Shown one piece after another: positions 41,769 through 51,370 of a stretch of 64,000 bases of DNA (position 1 is the stretch's first letter; the number at the start of each line of letters is the position of its first letter). The notes below the pieces were generated by a model. It worked only from the letters and a program-made list of their open reading frames with translations, was not told where the DNA came from and did not search any database. Both the position numbers and the translations under genes were made by a program. The stretch covers positions 186,001 through 250,000 of the forward strand of contig JAYRSJ010000001.1 of assembly GCA_041920215.1 (NCBI GenBank). The letters run 5' to 3'. The DNA is from JAYRSJ01 sp041920215 (GTDB lineage Bacteria > Pseudomonadota > Gammaproteobacteria > Burkholderiales > Burkholderiaceae_C).

Positions 41769-43451
41769 TCAAACCAGGGCCTTGGACTGGTTGCGGCCGG
41801 CCGCCTTCGCGGCATACAGCGCCCGATCGGCACGCTGGACGATGTCGGCCGGCGCGGTATCGGCGGGACTCCAGGCGCTCAGCCCCAGGCTGACGGTGAG
41901 CCGGCCCACCGCTGGGAACGTGGCCGCGGCGACGGCCTGCCGCACCTTCTCGGCCACCACCAGCGCGACATCGCAGTCCGGCGTCTCAGGCAGCAGGATC
42001 ACAAACTCCTCGCCGCCATAGCGGGCCACGAAGTCGCAGGCGCGGATGCTGTGCGTCAGCAGCTGTGCCAGCTGCTGCAGCACCTGATCGCCGATCAGAT
42101 GACCATGTCGGTCGTTGATCGACTTGAAGTGATCGGCGTCCAGCACCAGCAGCGTGAACCCGCGCCCGCTGCGCCGGGCGGCATGGAAGCACTCCGCCAG
42201 GCGCTCATCGAAACGCCGGCGGTTGCTGAGGCCGGTCAGACCGTCGCGCGTGGCGAGCCGCTCCAGTGCGCGATTGGCCTCGGCCAGCGCCTCAGTGCGC
42301 TGCTGCACCTGCTGCTCCAGGCCCTGGTTCAGCAGCTCCAGCTCCCGCTCATGGCCGAGCAGGGACGCGGTCATCGAACGGATGGACTGGCTGAGCTGCT
42401 CGATTTCCAGCAGGCCGTCCGCAGCCGGGTAACGCGGCTCGCCATCGCGCGCTTCAATGCGCCGCGCCGCCTCCGCGAGCTGCTCGATCGGCTTGCTGAT
42501 GCTGCGCGCCAGATACAGCGCCCCGATAGTGAAGACCAGCCCGGCGAGCAGACCCAGGACGAGCAGCCGGTCACGCAGCTGATGGGCCGGCGCCAGCGCC
42601 TGCGCGGCCGCCTGGCGCACCACGATGCGCCAGCCCAGCTCGTTCCGAGTGCCGGAGCGGACCGCCGCCGCACCGCTCAGGTAGTCGACACCGTCCTCCC
42701 AGCGCAGCAGCGTTGCGGTGGTGGCCGCGTTCAGGCCGGCCGGCACCTTCAAGCGGTCGGCCAGGGCCTGCGGGTACAGCACCGTACCGGCCTTGTCGAC
42801 GATCAGGATCTCGACGGCCTCGCCCAGCCCCCGCTGGTCCAGCGCCGCTTGCACCGTCTGAGTCACCCAGCGCCAATGCCCATGAGCGCCCAGCACGCCG
42901 ATCACCTTGCCCTGCCGGTCGTGAATCGGCGCGGCGAAATCGATGAAGCGCAAGGGCTCGCCAGCAGTCGCCTGGGGCAAGAGCTTGGACAGCAACAGGG
43001 CCTCGTGCACATCGCCGACGAAGACGCCGCGCAGGGCCGCCACGAACCAGGGCCGCTGCGCCACCGACTGTCCTTCGAGCATGCCGTCGATCGCCTGCAA
43101 GACCTGACCCTGGGCGTCGGCCACCCCCAACCAGGCGTACTCCTGCCGCAGTCCTTGGCGTCGCTTCAGCGAAGCAAGCAGTTCCGGGCTGCGCAGATCG
43201 CCGCGGCTGAAATGCGGTGCCATGCTGAGCAAGGCAATCTCCAGCTCGCGTTCGCGCAGATTCGTCCCCAGTATCCCGGCGGCCGCCTGGGCGGTCGATT
43301 GAATCTGCGCCGCGGCCGCCCGGCTGACCTGCTGGGTCGCCATCTGACCAACATAGATGCCGACGCTGAGCATCGTCAACAAGGACAGGCCGCCGATCAG
43401 CAGCGTCAAGCGGCTGCGGAAAGTGTTGAGAGTGAAGCCTCGTCTCGCCAT
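41769..43451 (-). CDS. Membrane diguanylate cyclase with periplasmic Cache-type sensor
   Basis: Makes cyclic di-GMP. The 560-residue protein has a first membrane segment (about 16-36), a periplasmic double-Cache-like sensor (about 40-295, including RPWFVAALRGVFVGDVHEA and IDFAAPIHDRQGKVIGVLGAH), a second membrane segment (about 296-314), a HAMP-like stretch, a coiled coil (about 363-400) and a GGDEF domain. The active site is GGEEF at 479-483 with an inhibitory I-site RACD at 470-473, so activity and product inhibition are expected. The frame ends 58 bp before the next diguanylate cyclase starts to read on the same strand. Confidence 0.92.
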   Translation of the reverse strand: MARRGFTLNTFRSRLTLLIGGLSLLTMLSVGIYVGQMATQQVSRAAAAQIQSTAQAAAGILGTNLRERELEIALLSMAPHFSRGDLRSPELLASLKRRQGLRQEYAWLGVADAQGQVLQAIDGMLEGQSVAQRPWFVAALRGVFVGDVHEALLLSKLLPQATAGEPLRFIDFAAPIHDRQGKVIGVLGAHGHWRWVTQTVQAALDQRGLGEAVEILIVDKAGTVLYPQALADRLKVPAGLNAATTATLLRWEDGVDYLSGAAAVRSGTRNELGWRIVVRQAAAQALAPAHQLRDRLLVLGLLAGLVFTIGALYLARSISKPIEQLAEAARRIEARDGEPRYPAADGLLEIEQLSQSIRSMTASLLGHERELELLNQGLEQQVQQRTEALAEANRALERLATRDGLTGLSNRRRFDERLAECFHAARRSGRGFTLLVLDADHFKSINDRHGHLIGDQVLQQLAQLLTHSIRACDFVARYGGEEFVILLPETPDCDVALVVAEKVRQAVAAATFPAVGRLTVSLGLSAWSPADTAPADIVQRADRALYAAKAAGRNQSKALV

Positions 43452-43509
43452 CGTTCGCGCCCTGACCGATCGTTGTGGATGTGGTGCACGCTGTCAATGT
43501 CGCAGCGCC

Positions 43510-45489
43510 TCAGCCGCCGGCGCTGGCCGAACGCACCTGGCCGCGGCCGGCGGCCTTGGCCTCGTAGCAGGCGGCGTCGGCACTGGCCAGCCAGGCATCG
43601 AGCGAGGCCGCCTCGGCGTTCAGCGCGGCCACTCCCAGGCTGGCCCCGACCTGGAAACGCTGCTGCTCCCAGGGCAGGGCAATGGCCGCGATCGCCTGCA
43701 GGATCTTTTCGGCGATGCGCAGCGCCATCGGCTCCGGGCAGCGCTCGAGCAGCACCGCGAACTCGTCGCCGCCGATGCGGGCGACCAGATCGCTGGCCCG
43801 CAGCTCGGCGCCGATCGCGGCGGCCACCGCCACCAGCATCGCATCGCCGGCCGCATGGCCGCCCAGGTCGTTGACGGGCTTGAAATGATCGAGGTCGATA
43901 AAGACGATGGCCGCCGGCAGGCTGCCCGGCAGCGCCGCGACCAGGCCGGCGGCGCGGCGCTCGAACTCGCGCCGGTTGGCCAGGCCGGTCAGCGCATCGT
44001 GCGCGGCCGTCCAGGCCAGCGCCTCCTGCGCCTGCTTCTGCTCGCTGATGTCGGCGACGCTCCAGATCGTGCCGGCGCGGGGATCGGCGGTATCCACCGG
44101 GCGGCCGCGCAGCTGGGCCCAGAACAGGCTGCCGTCGGCACGCCGCATCTGCCATTCGCCGACATAGGGCTGGCCGGCGGCAAAGGCCTGGGCCACCGCC
44201 GGGCCCAGCAGGGCATAGTCCTGCGGGTTTGCATAGATCAGCGCCGCCTCGGCATTGACCAGCTCGCCCTCGCGGCGCTGGAACAGGCGGCAGAACTCGG
44301 CGCTGACCAGCTCGAAACGCTGGGCGCGGGTGAAGGCGATGCCGATGGGCGAGGCGCTCATCACCGAGCGCAGGCGCTGCAGCAGCTCGTTGTTCGAGGC
44401 CTCCAGCGTCGCGCGCTCCACCCCCACCCGCTTCAGCACCGCGCTGAGGCGGCCGATCTCGCCGCTGACCTCGGGCCAGCCTGCCGCAGGCGCCAGCGCC
44501 GCGTCGAACAGATGGACGGACCGGCGCTCCAGCCGGGCCAGCGGCCGCAGCAGCACCGACACCAGCGCGAAGATCAGCGTGGACACCAGCACGATCAGGG
44601 CTGCGGCCCAGCCCAGGGCCTCGCCCCGCGCCGCGCGCAGCGGCGCGAGCAGCTCGCTCTCGGGCCGAGCCTGCCACACCATCCAGCCGGGCCCCGGCAC
44701 GCCGGCGGCGCTGACCAGCTCGCCGCGCTGCGGCAGTTGCAGGCCGGCGGGCTCGACCGGCTGCCCGGCGGCCTTCCAGGCCGCGAAGGCCTCGGCCAGG
44801 CGTGGCTCCTGGGCCAGCGAGCCGAGCAGGCGGCTCTGATCCGGATGGGCGATCACAAGGCCTTGCAGATCGGTGACCACCGCCAGCGCGGTCGTGTCCA
44901 CCTCATGGGTGGCCACCAGCCGGGCCAGCAGATCGCCGCTACTGAGCCGCAGGCCGCCGCCGATCACGCCATAGACGCCGCCGGCGTCACGCAGCGGCTG
45001 GGCCAGCGCGATCACCGGCTGGCCCGACAGCCGGCCCTGCAGCGGTGCGGAGACCACCGGGCGCTGCTCGGCCACGGCCGCACGGAAGAAGGCCCGATCC
45101 CGCAGATTCAGCTTCAGCCGCTGCAGGCCCTCGCGGTCGGCATAGGCCAGCATGCGCCCGTCCGCGGCCGCCGCATACACATTGGCGAACATGCTGCGCA
45201 GCACCAGCTTGTCGGCCACAAAGCGTTCGAGGGCCGCAGGGTCGTTCAGCGTCGTCGCATCCAACTGCTCACCCACCACGGCCAGGGCTTGCTGCAGCTC
45301 GGTGACGGTACGCGCCAGCACGGTAGCGGTGCGCGCAGCTTCGCTGAGCTCGCGCTGGACCTGGTCGCGCAAGGTGTCCTGCTCGATACGCCGGATCAGC
45401 ACCGCCGTCACCAGGCCCACGCCCAGCACCAGCGTGGCGATGGCCCCGACGGTGATCCGAACCTTGAGCGAACTCAGCAGACTGAACAT
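43510..45489 (-). CDS. Membrane PAS-GGDEF diguanylate cyclase with Cache-type sensor
   Basis: The 659-residue protein has a first membrane segment (about 13-31), a periplasmic Cache-like sensor (about 35-285, including RDRAFFRAAVAEQRPVVSAP and GVIGGGLRLSSGDLL), a second membrane segment (about 295-315), a PAS domain (about 370-490, ASPIGIAFTRAQRFELVS, then WAQLRGRPVDTADPRAGTIW) and a GGDEF domain. The active site GGDEF is at 573-577 with I-site RASD just upstream, so it should synthesise cyclic di-GMP. It lies 70 bp beyond the amidase gene on the same strand. Confidence 0.93.
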   Translation of the reverse strand: MFSLLSSLKVRITVGAIATLVLGVGLVTAVLIRRIEQDTLRDQVQRELSEAARTATVLARTVTELQQALAVVGEQLDATTLNDPAALERFVADKLVLRSMFANVYAAAADGRMLAYADREGLQRLKLNLRDRAFFRAAVAEQRPVVSAPLQGRLSGQPVIALAQPLRDAGGVYGVIGGGLRLSSGDLLARLVATHEVDTTALAVVTDLQGLVIAHPDQSRLLGSLAQEPRLAEAFAAWKAAGQPVEPAGLQLPQRGELVSAAGVPGPGWMVWQARPESELLAPLRAARGEALGWAAALIVLVSTLIFALVSVLLRPLARLERRSVHLFDAALAPAAGWPEVSGEIGRLSAVLKRVGVERATLEASNNELLQRLRSVMSASPIGIAFTRAQRFELVSAEFCRLFQRREGELVNAEAALIYANPQDYALLGPAVAQAFAAGQPYVGEWQMRRADGSLFWAQLRGRPVDTADPRAGTIWSVADISEQKQAQEALAWTAAHDALTGLANRREFERRAAGLVAALPGSLPAAIVFIDLDHFKPVNDLGGHAAGDAMLVAVAAAIGAELRASDLVARIGGDEFAVLLERCPEPMALRIAEKILQAIAAIALPWEQQRFQVGASLGVAALNAEAASLDAWLASADAACYEAKAAGRGQVRSASAGG

Positions 45490-45559
45490 GCAAGAACCAT
45501 GGCAACAGGGATGGGGACGAGTGCCGGCCCGCGCGGCCTTTCATGGTAGCCGCAGGCGC

Positions 45560-47089
45560 TCAGCGATAGCCCGCCCGCCCCCGGTTCGCCAGCGGCGCCG
45601 AGCGGCGGATCAGCAGGCCGCTGCCGGCCTCCTCGGCGTCCTCCGCGGGCGGCTGCGGCCAGTCGCGCTGCGGGCCGCGCAGCGCCTGCTCGTAGAGCGC
45701 GGCCAGGCGCAGCACGCCCACATCGTCGTGGCGGTGGCCGACGATCTGCAGGCCTATGGGCAGGCCGGCGGCGGTGTAGCCGCAGTTGATGCTGGCGGCC
45801 GGCTGCTCGCTCATATTGAAGGCCAGCGTGTAGGCGATGTGCTCGAAGGGCCGCTGCGGATCGTTGATCGGACTGGCCCATTCGGCCGGGAAGGCCGGCA
45901 CCGGACTGACCGGCGAGAGCAGGAAATCGTAGGGCTGGGTGGCGGCCACCGCGGCCTCGCGCATCGCCGCCATCTGGCTGTAGCCCTGATAGAGCTCGGC
46001 CGCGCTGCAGCGCTCGCCGCTGGCCACCCACTGGCGGATATAGGGCAGCACCCGGGCCTGGCGCTCGGGCGGCAGGGCCGAGATGTCCAGCCAGGAGCGC
46101 ATGCGCCAGAAGCGGTCCAGGCCGTCTACCATCGCGCGGCTGGAGGGGTAGACGCCCGGCGGCAGCGGCTCCACGCGGGCGCCGGCCGCCTCGAAGGCGC
46201 GGGCCGCGGCCTCCACCGCGGCGCGCACCTCGCCGTCCAGGCTCAGGCCCCAGCCGGGGTCCATCATCAGGCCCAGGCGCAGGCCGCGCAGCGTCTCGGG
46301 CCGCAGGTCGCCGCCGGCGATGTCGGCCCCCAGCCAGGGCAGCTCGGGCGCGGCGGGCAGGCTGGTGCTGTCGCGCCAGTCGGGCTGGCTCAGCACCGCC
46401 ATCAGCAGGGCCGCATCGGCCACGCTGCGGGTCATGGGTCCGGCCACCCGGCCGGCGAAGGGCGGCTTGATCGGGATGCGGCCCAGGCTGGGCTTGAGCG
46501 TGAAGATGCCGCACCAGCCGGCCGGCAGGCGCAGCGAGCCGCCGATATCGGTGCCCACATGCAGCGGCCCGTAACCGGCGGCGGCGGCGGCCGCGGCGCC
46601 CGCGCTGGAGCCGCCGGGGTTCTTGCTCAGGTCCCAGGGATTGCGGCTGAGCGCATGAAAGGTCGAGAGGCCGGAGCTGAGCATGCCGTAGTCGGGCATG
46701 GTGGTCTTGGCCAGCAGCAGCGCGCCGCTCTCGCGCAGCCGGGCGGCGGGCGGCGCGTCCTCGGCGGCCGGCAGCAGCTCGGTGGCGGCCGTCCCCAGCG
46801 GCACCGGCGTGCCGCGGCTGGCGATGTTCTCCTTCAGCGTGGCGGGCACGCCGTCCAGCGTCAGGCCCAGCGCATTGCGCAGCGGCGCGCCGCGCTGCCA
46901 GCGCGCCGTGCTGGCGCGGGCCTGGGCCAGCACGGCCTCGGCATCGAAGGCATAGAGCGCGCACAGCCGCGGCTCCCAGCGCGCCACATGAGCCAGCAGA
47001 TCCCCGGCCACATCCAGCGGGGTGAAGCTGCCGGCCGCATAGCCGTCCAGCAGTTGGCGGGCGCTCAGCGCATGCAGGCCGCTTGTCAT
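45560..47089 (-). CDS. Amidase-signature family amidase
   Basis: The 509-residue enzyme has the Ser-cisSer-Lys triad of the family: K86 (ATLKENIA), cis-Ser S161 in GGSSAG, and nucleophile S185 in GTDIGGSLRLPA. Such enzymes hydrolyse small amides or aryl-amide side chains; the exact substrate is not readable. Its start is 4 bp after the stop of the binding-protein gene, in one operon with peptide-type ABC permeases and a GntR regulator. An imported amide as substrate is the natural inference. Confidence 0.9.
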   Translation of the reverse strand: MTSGLHALSARQLLDGYAAGSFTPLDVAGDLLAHVARWEPRLCALYAFDAEAVLAQARASTARWQRGAPLRNALGLTLDGVPATLKENIASRGTPVPLGTAATELLPAAEDAPPAARLRESGALLLAKTTMPDYGMLSSGLSTFHALSRNPWDLSKNPGGSSAGAAAAAAAGYGPLHVGTDIGGSLRLPAGWCGIFTLKPSLGRIPIKPPFAGRVAGPMTRSVADAALLMAVLSQPDWRDSTSLPAAPELPWLGADIAGGDLRPETLRGLRLGLMMDPGWGLSLDGEVRAAVEAAARAFEAAGARVEPLPPGVYPSSRAMVDGLDRFWRMRSWLDISALPPERQARVLPYIRQWVASGERCSAAELYQGYSQMAAMREAAVAATQPYDFLLSPVSPVPAFPAEWASPINDPQRPFEHIAYTLAFNMSEQPAASINCGYTAAGLPIGLQIVGHRHDDVGVLRLAALYEQALRGPQRDWPQPPAEDAEEAGSGLLIRRSAPLANRGRAGYR

Positions 47090-47093
47090 GCCC

Positions 47094-48599
47094 TCACTCC
47101 CAGCTCAGCGCGGCCAGATCGTTGACGAAGACCGGCATCTCGCGCCACAGCCCGCGCAGGCCCTGGCGCGCCACCGTCAGCCACTGCGGCTGGTAGAGGT
47201 AGACATTGACCGCATCGCGGGCCAGCAGGCGCTGCACCTCGGCCAGCAGCTTCAGGCGCTCATCCTGGCGCGCACTCTGGCTGAGGCGCTCGTAGAGCTT
47301 GTTGAACTCGGCGCTCTCATAGCCCCAGTAATAGCCGGGCTTGGCATGGTTGCCCAGGTCGAAGGGTTCCACATGCGAGATCAGCGTCAGGTCGTAGTCC
47401 TTGTTGCCGTAGACGCCCGACAGCCACTGCGCCCACTCGATGTTCTCGATGCGCAGCTTGATGCTCACCTGGGCCAGCTGGGCCGCCACCACCTCGCCGC
47501 CCTGGCGCGCATAGGGCGGCGGGGGCAGCTTCAGCGTCAGGCTCAGGCTCTGGCCGCCGGGGCCGTAGCCGGCCTCCTTCAGCAGCGCGCGGGCGCGCTC
47601 GGGGTTGTAGGGATTGAGGGCGGTGGTGTCCACATAGCCCGGCGCGCCGGGCACGTAATGGCTGCCGATGGCCACGCCCAGGCCGTCGGCCGCGGCGGCG
47701 ATCAGGGCCTGGCGGTCGATGGCCGCGGCCAGCGCGCGACGCACCCGCACATCGTCCAGCGGCTTGCGCCGGTGGTTGATCGCGACGATGGTCTTGGCGC
47801 GCGACCCGGCGCGGATGATCTGGAAGCGCCGGCCGGCGCGCTCGAACTGCGCCAGGCTGCGCGCTGCGGCCACGCGCGGGAAGGCATCCACATCGCCGGC
47901 CAGCAGGGCCGCCACCTGGGCGGCCGGTTCGCTGATGAAGCGGAACTGCACCCGGCGCAGCTTCACCGCCGCCGCATGGCGGTAGCCCTCCCAGCGCACC
48001 AGGCTCAGCTGCGCGCCGCGGGCCCAGTGCTCCAGCCGGTAGGGGCCGCTGCCGACCGGACGCGTCGCATTGCCGTCAGCGCTTTTGGGCTCGACGATGG
48101 CGGCGGTGGCCTGGCCGATCAGGAAGAGGAAGTCCGGCTCGATGGTCTTGAGCCCGATCACCACCGTCAGCGGGTCGGGCGTGCCGATGAAGGCGATGCT
48201 GGCGAACAGGCGCCGGTCCTTGTTGCTGCTCTTGTCGCTGGCGGCGCGCTCGAAGGCGTACTTGACCGTCTGCGCGTCCAGCGGCTCGCCGTTGTGGAAG
48301 CGCAGGCCGCGGCGCAGCTGGAAGGTGAAGGTCTTCAGGTCCGGCGACACCTCCCAGCGCTCGGCCAGCAGCGGGCTGACCGAGCCATCGGGGCCGATCT
48401 TGGTCAGGGTCTCGAAGATGTTGTAGTGCACGATCTCGGCAATGGCCGAGGCGGCGCCGGCGGTCGGGTCCAGGCCCGGCGGCTCCAGCGTCATGCCCAG
48501 CACCAGGCTGTCGCGTCGGCCCGCCTGGGCCCGGGCCAGCTCGGCCAGCGCCAGGCCGGCCCCGGCCGCGGCCAGCAGTTCACGCCGTTTCACCCTCAT
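47094..48599 (-). CDS. ABC transporter family 5 (peptide-type) substrate-binding protein
   Basis: Periplasmic binding protein of the DppA/OppA class, 501 residues. The N-terminus MRVKRRELLAAAGAGLALAE has a twin-arginine-like motif, so Tat export is possible. Family landmarks are LGMTLEPPGLDPTAGAASAI, SPLLAERWEVSPDLKTFTFQ with the following LRRGLRFHNGEPL, and DVRVRRALAAAIDRQALI. The ATG at 48599 has AAGGAG 5 nt upstream and is preferred over an ATG 11 codons earlier. The ligand could be a peptide or an amide, given the amidase next door. Confidence 0.92.
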   Translation of the reverse strand: MRVKRRELLAAAGAGLALAELARAQAGRRDSLVLGMTLEPPGLDPTAGAASAIAEIVHYNIFETLTKIGPDGSVSPLLAERWEVSPDLKTFTFQLRRGLRFHNGEPLDAQTVKYAFERAASDKSSNKDRRLFASIAFIGTPDPLTVVIGLKTIEPDFLFLIGQATAAIVEPKSADGNATRPVGSGPYRLEHWARGAQLSLVRWEGYRHAAAVKLRRVQFRFISEPAAQVAALLAGDVDAFPRVAAARSLAQFERAGRRFQIIRAGSRAKTIVAINHRRKPLDDVRVRRALAAAIDRQALIAAAADGLGVAIGSHYVPGAPGYVDTTALNPYNPERARALLKEAGYGPGGQSLSLTLKLPPPPYARQGGEVVAAQLAQVSIKLRIENIEWAQWLSGVYGNKDYDLTLISHVEPFDLGNHAKPGYYWGYESAEFNKLYERLSQSARQDERLKLLAEVQRLLARDAVNVYLYQPQWLTVARQGLRGLWREMPVFVNDLAALSWE

Positions 48600-48656
48600 G
48601 CCCACTCCTTGCGCTGCGCGCGCCACCCTCATCGGCGGCGATCATGACATGGCTGG

Positions 48657-49502
48657 CTAGCGCCGCAGCCGCGGATCCAGCAGATCGCGCAGCGCATCAC
48701 CCAGCAGATTCAGGCCCAGCACCGTCAGCATGATGGCCAGGCCAGGGTAGACGGCCAGCTGCGGCGCCTGGTAGAGCCAGCTCTGGGCCTCGGCCAGCAT
48801 GCGGCCCCAGGAGGGCTCGGGCGGCTGGCTGCCCAGGCCCAGAAAGGCCAGCGCCGCCTCGGCCAGTATCGCCAGCGCGAACTGCAGCGTGGCCTGCACG
48901 ATCAGCAGCGGGGCGATATTGGGCAGCACATGCAGGCGGGCGATGGCCAGCGGGCTGCGGCCGAAGGCGCGCGCGGCGCGCACATAGTCGCGCTCCCACT
49001 GGGCCAGCGCCGCGCCGCGCGCCAGCCGGGCATAGACCGGCACGCTGTGCAGCGCGATGGCCAGCATCGCGGTGGCAAGACCTGGCCCCAGCGTGGCGGC
49101 CAGCAGCAGGGCCAGCAGCAGGGCCGGAAAGGCATAGCCCAGATCGGCGCCACGCATGATCAGCTCGTCCCACCAGCCGCGCCGCGCGGCAGCCAGCAGG
49201 CCCAGGGCCGCGCCCAGCAGCAGACCCAGGCCGACCGCGCCGCCGCCGGCCAGCAGGGCATTGCGGGCGCCGGCCATCAGCAGGCTGGCGATGTCGCGGC
49301 CCAGCGCGTCGGTGCCCAGCCAGTGGGCGCTGCTCGGGCCCTGCAGGCGTCGTTCGAGCGCGATCTGCTCGATCGGCCAGGGCGTCCAGAGCAGGGACAG
49401 CAGGGCCGTGGCCAGCACGCCCAGCACCAGCAGCCCGCCCAGGCAGAAGCCGCGGTGGGCCAGCGCACGGACCAGCCAGGCGGAGCGGCTCGCGTCAGTC
49501 AT
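48657..49502 (-). CDS. Peptide-type ABC transporter permease, DppC-like
   Basis: Second membrane subunit of the importer, 281 residues. It has the N-terminal OppC segment and membrane span (GGLLVLGVLATALLSLLW), the DppC landmark HWLGTDALGRDIASLLMAG, five further spans, and the EAA-loop YVRAARAFGRSPLAIARLHV for contact with an ATPase. It overlaps the dppB-like gene by 8 bp. No ATPase gene lies in the operon. Confidence 0.92.
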   Translation of the reverse strand: MTDASRSAWLVRALAHRGFCLGGLLVLGVLATALLSLLWTPWPIEQIALERRLQGPSSAHWLGTDALGRDIASLLMAGARNALLAGGGAVGLGLLLGAALGLLAAARRGWWDELIMRGADLGYAFPALLLALLLAATLGPGLATAMLAIALHSVPVYARLARGAALAQWERDYVRAARAFGRSPLAIARLHVLPNIAPLLIVQATLQFALAILAEAALAFLGLGSQPPEPSWGRMLAEAQSWLYQAPQLAVYPGLAIMLTVLGLNLLGDALRDLLDPRLRR

Positions 49503-50484
49503 CCCGGCCCCCGTCTTGCGCGCGTTCCAGGCGCACCCGCGGGTCCAGCCACAGATAGAGCAGGTCCACGACGAAGTTCAGCAGCAGCACCAGGGCCACC
49601 AGGCCCATCACGCCGTTGCGCAGCACGATCAGGTCGCGGTTGGCGATGGACTGGAACAGCAGCCGGCCCAGGCCCGGCAGCTGAAACACGTTCTCGATCA
49701 CGATGGTGCCGGCCAGCAGATTGGCGAACTGCAGGCCCATCACGGTGACGATGGGGATCAGCGCATTGCGCAGCGCATGGTGCAGCAGGATGCGGCGCTC
49801 GCCGGCGCCGGCCGCACGGGCGCTGCGCACATAGTCCTCGCCCAGCACCTCCAGCAGGGCCGAGCGGGTGATGCGCGCCAGGATGGCGGCCTGACTCAGC
49901 GCCAGCGCCAGCGCCGGCAGCAGCAGGGCCTGCAGGGCCGGCCACAGCCCGCCGCCCAGTGCCGCGTCCCAGCCCGGAAAGCCGCCGGCGCTGAACCAGC
50001 CCAGCTGCACCGAGAACAGCAGCACCAGCAGGATGCCGAACCAGAAGCTGGGCGTGGCCAGGCCCAGCTGGCTGGCCCCCATCACCAGCGCATCGCCCAG
50101 GCGGCCGCGGCGCGCCGCCGCATAGCTGCCGGCGGCCAGCGCGATCACGGCGGCCAGCGCCATCGCCAGCAGGGCCAGCGGCAGGGTCAGCGCGAGGCGC
50201 TCGACGATCAGCTCGGCCACCGGTGCGCGGTAGACATAGGACAGGCCCATCTCGCCGCGCAGCAGCAGGCCGGCGATCCAGTCGCGGTAGCGCTGCCAGG
50301 CGGGCGCGTCCAGGCCCAGCTCGCGGCCCAGGGCCGCCACCGCCTCGGGCGCGGCATCGGGGCCCATCAGCAGCTGGGCCGCATTGCCGGGCAGCACCTC
50401 CAGCGCGACGAAGATCAGCACGCTGGCCAGGCCCAGGGTCAGCGCGAAGCTGGCCAGGCGGCGCAGCAGATAGCGCCAGCTCAT
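49495..50484 (-). CDS. Peptide-type ABC transporter permease, DppB-like
   Basis: First membrane subunit, 329 residues with about six spans. It begins MSWRYLLRRLASFALTLGLA and contains the DppB landmark GLSYVYRAPVAELIVERL. The EAA-loop is YVRSARAAGAGERRILLHHA, and the C-terminal NFVVDLLYLWLDPRVRLE is typical of the family. The ATG at 50484 overlaps the gntR stop (ATGA), so regulator and transporter are one transcript. Confidence 0.93.
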   Translation of the reverse strand: MSWRYLLRRLASFALTLGLASVLIFVALEVLPGNAAQLLMGPDAAPEAVAALGRELGLDAPAWQRYRDWIAGLLLRGEMGLSYVYRAPVAELIVERLALTLPLALLAMALAAVIALAAGSYAAARRGRLGDALVMGASQLGLATPSFWFGILLVLLFSVQLGWFSAGGFPGWDAALGGGLWPALQALLLPALALALSQAAILARITRSALLEVLGEDYVRSARAAGAGERRILLHHALRNALIPIVTVMGLQFANLLAGTIVIENVFQLPGLGRLLFQSIANRDLIVLRNGVMGLVALVLLLNFVVDLLYLWLDPRVRLERAQDGGRDD

Positions 50485-51191
50485 GCGCTGTCGTGCCGGG
50501 CCGGCGGGGCTGCCGCGACCTCGTCCGGCAGCTGGCCCTCGTCCTGCAGGCACAGCACGGTGGCATGGATATGGGCGCGACCCAGGCGCTCGGCCTCGTC
50601 GGCATCGCCGCCTGCGATCGCCTCCACCACCCGCTCATGCTCGGCGATGGCCGGCAACGCGCGGCTGCGGTTGACCAGCACCGCCGGCGCGAACAGCTGC
50701 GAGGTCTTGCGCACCAGAGCCATCTGGGCGTCGAGAAATTCGTTGTCGGCGAGCGCCATGATGGCGGCATGAAACTCCACATTGACGCGGATGTAGTCGG
50801 CCGCCGACCAGGGCTCCAGCGTGCGCTTGTGTGCCGCTATCAGCGGCAGCAGCCGCGCCCGCACCTGCTCGGGCGTGCAGCGCTGCGCCGCCTGGCGGGC
50901 CGCCAGCCCGTCCAGCATCTCGCGCATCGCATAGGCATCGAGCAGGCGCTTGCGGTCGGCGCGGGCCACGCGCACGCCGCGCACGCCGTCGGCCTCCACC
51001 AGGCCCTCGGTCTGCAGCATGCGCAGGGCCTCGCGCAGCGGCGTGCGGCTGACCTGCAGATCGGTGGCCAGCTGCACCTGGCGCAGCAGCACGCCGGGCG
51101 CATAGACGCCGCTGTAAATGCGCTGCCGCAGCACCCGTGCCACCTCGTCGACCAGACGCACCCGGCTCTGCCAGGCGATTGCTTCGCTCAC
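50481..51191 (-). CDS. GntR-family (FCD) transcription regulator
   Basis: First gene of the transporter-amidase operon; 236 residues. The N-terminal winged helix reads LVDEVARVLRQRIYSGVYAP, LQVSRTPLREALRMLQTEGL and GVRGVRVA. The FCD effector domain follows (LLDAYAMREMLDGLAARQ, NVEFHAAIMALADNEFL, AEHERVVEAIAGGDADEAER), whose His residues commonly bind a metal and a carboxylate ligand. The GTG at 51191 is chosen because GGGAG lies 8 nt upstream; another GTG is three codons earlier. It probably controls its own operon through the inverted repeat at 51279. Confidence 0.9.
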   Translation of the reverse strand: MSEAIAWQSRVRLVDEVARVLRQRIYSGVYAPGVLLRQVQLATDLQVSRTPLREALRMLQTEGLVEADGVRGVRVARADRKRLLDAYAMREMLDGLAARQAAQRCTPEQVRARLLPLIAAHKRTLEPWSAADYIRVNVEFHAAIMALADNEFLDAQMALVRKTSQLFAPAVLVNRSRALPAIAEHERVVEAIAGGDADEAERLGRAHIHATVLCLQDEGQLPDEVAAAPPARHDSA

Positions 51192-51278
51192 CAAACACAC
51201 TCCCGAGATACCCGGGTGGCGCTCTGTCTGTCTTGTGCGGCGCGCTTGCCCTACCCGTCCCCTGCCATGCCTCTCTGT

Positions 51279-51294
51279 ACTTTGGATACAAAGT
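51279..51294. promoter_or_regulatory. Inverted repeat, likely GntR operator
   Basis: ACTTTG-GATA-CAAAGT is a perfect 6-bp inverted repeat with a 4-bp spacer, 88 bp before the gntR start. Its size suits a GntR/FCD dimer. A half-site-like CTTTGTAC recurs at 51327-51334. Confidence 0.45.
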
Positions 51295-51370
51295 GCGGCG
51301 CGATGATAGCGGCGCAGACAGCGCGGCTTTGTACTGGATTGTCGGGATGGTCAGGCGCTGCGGATCGGGC

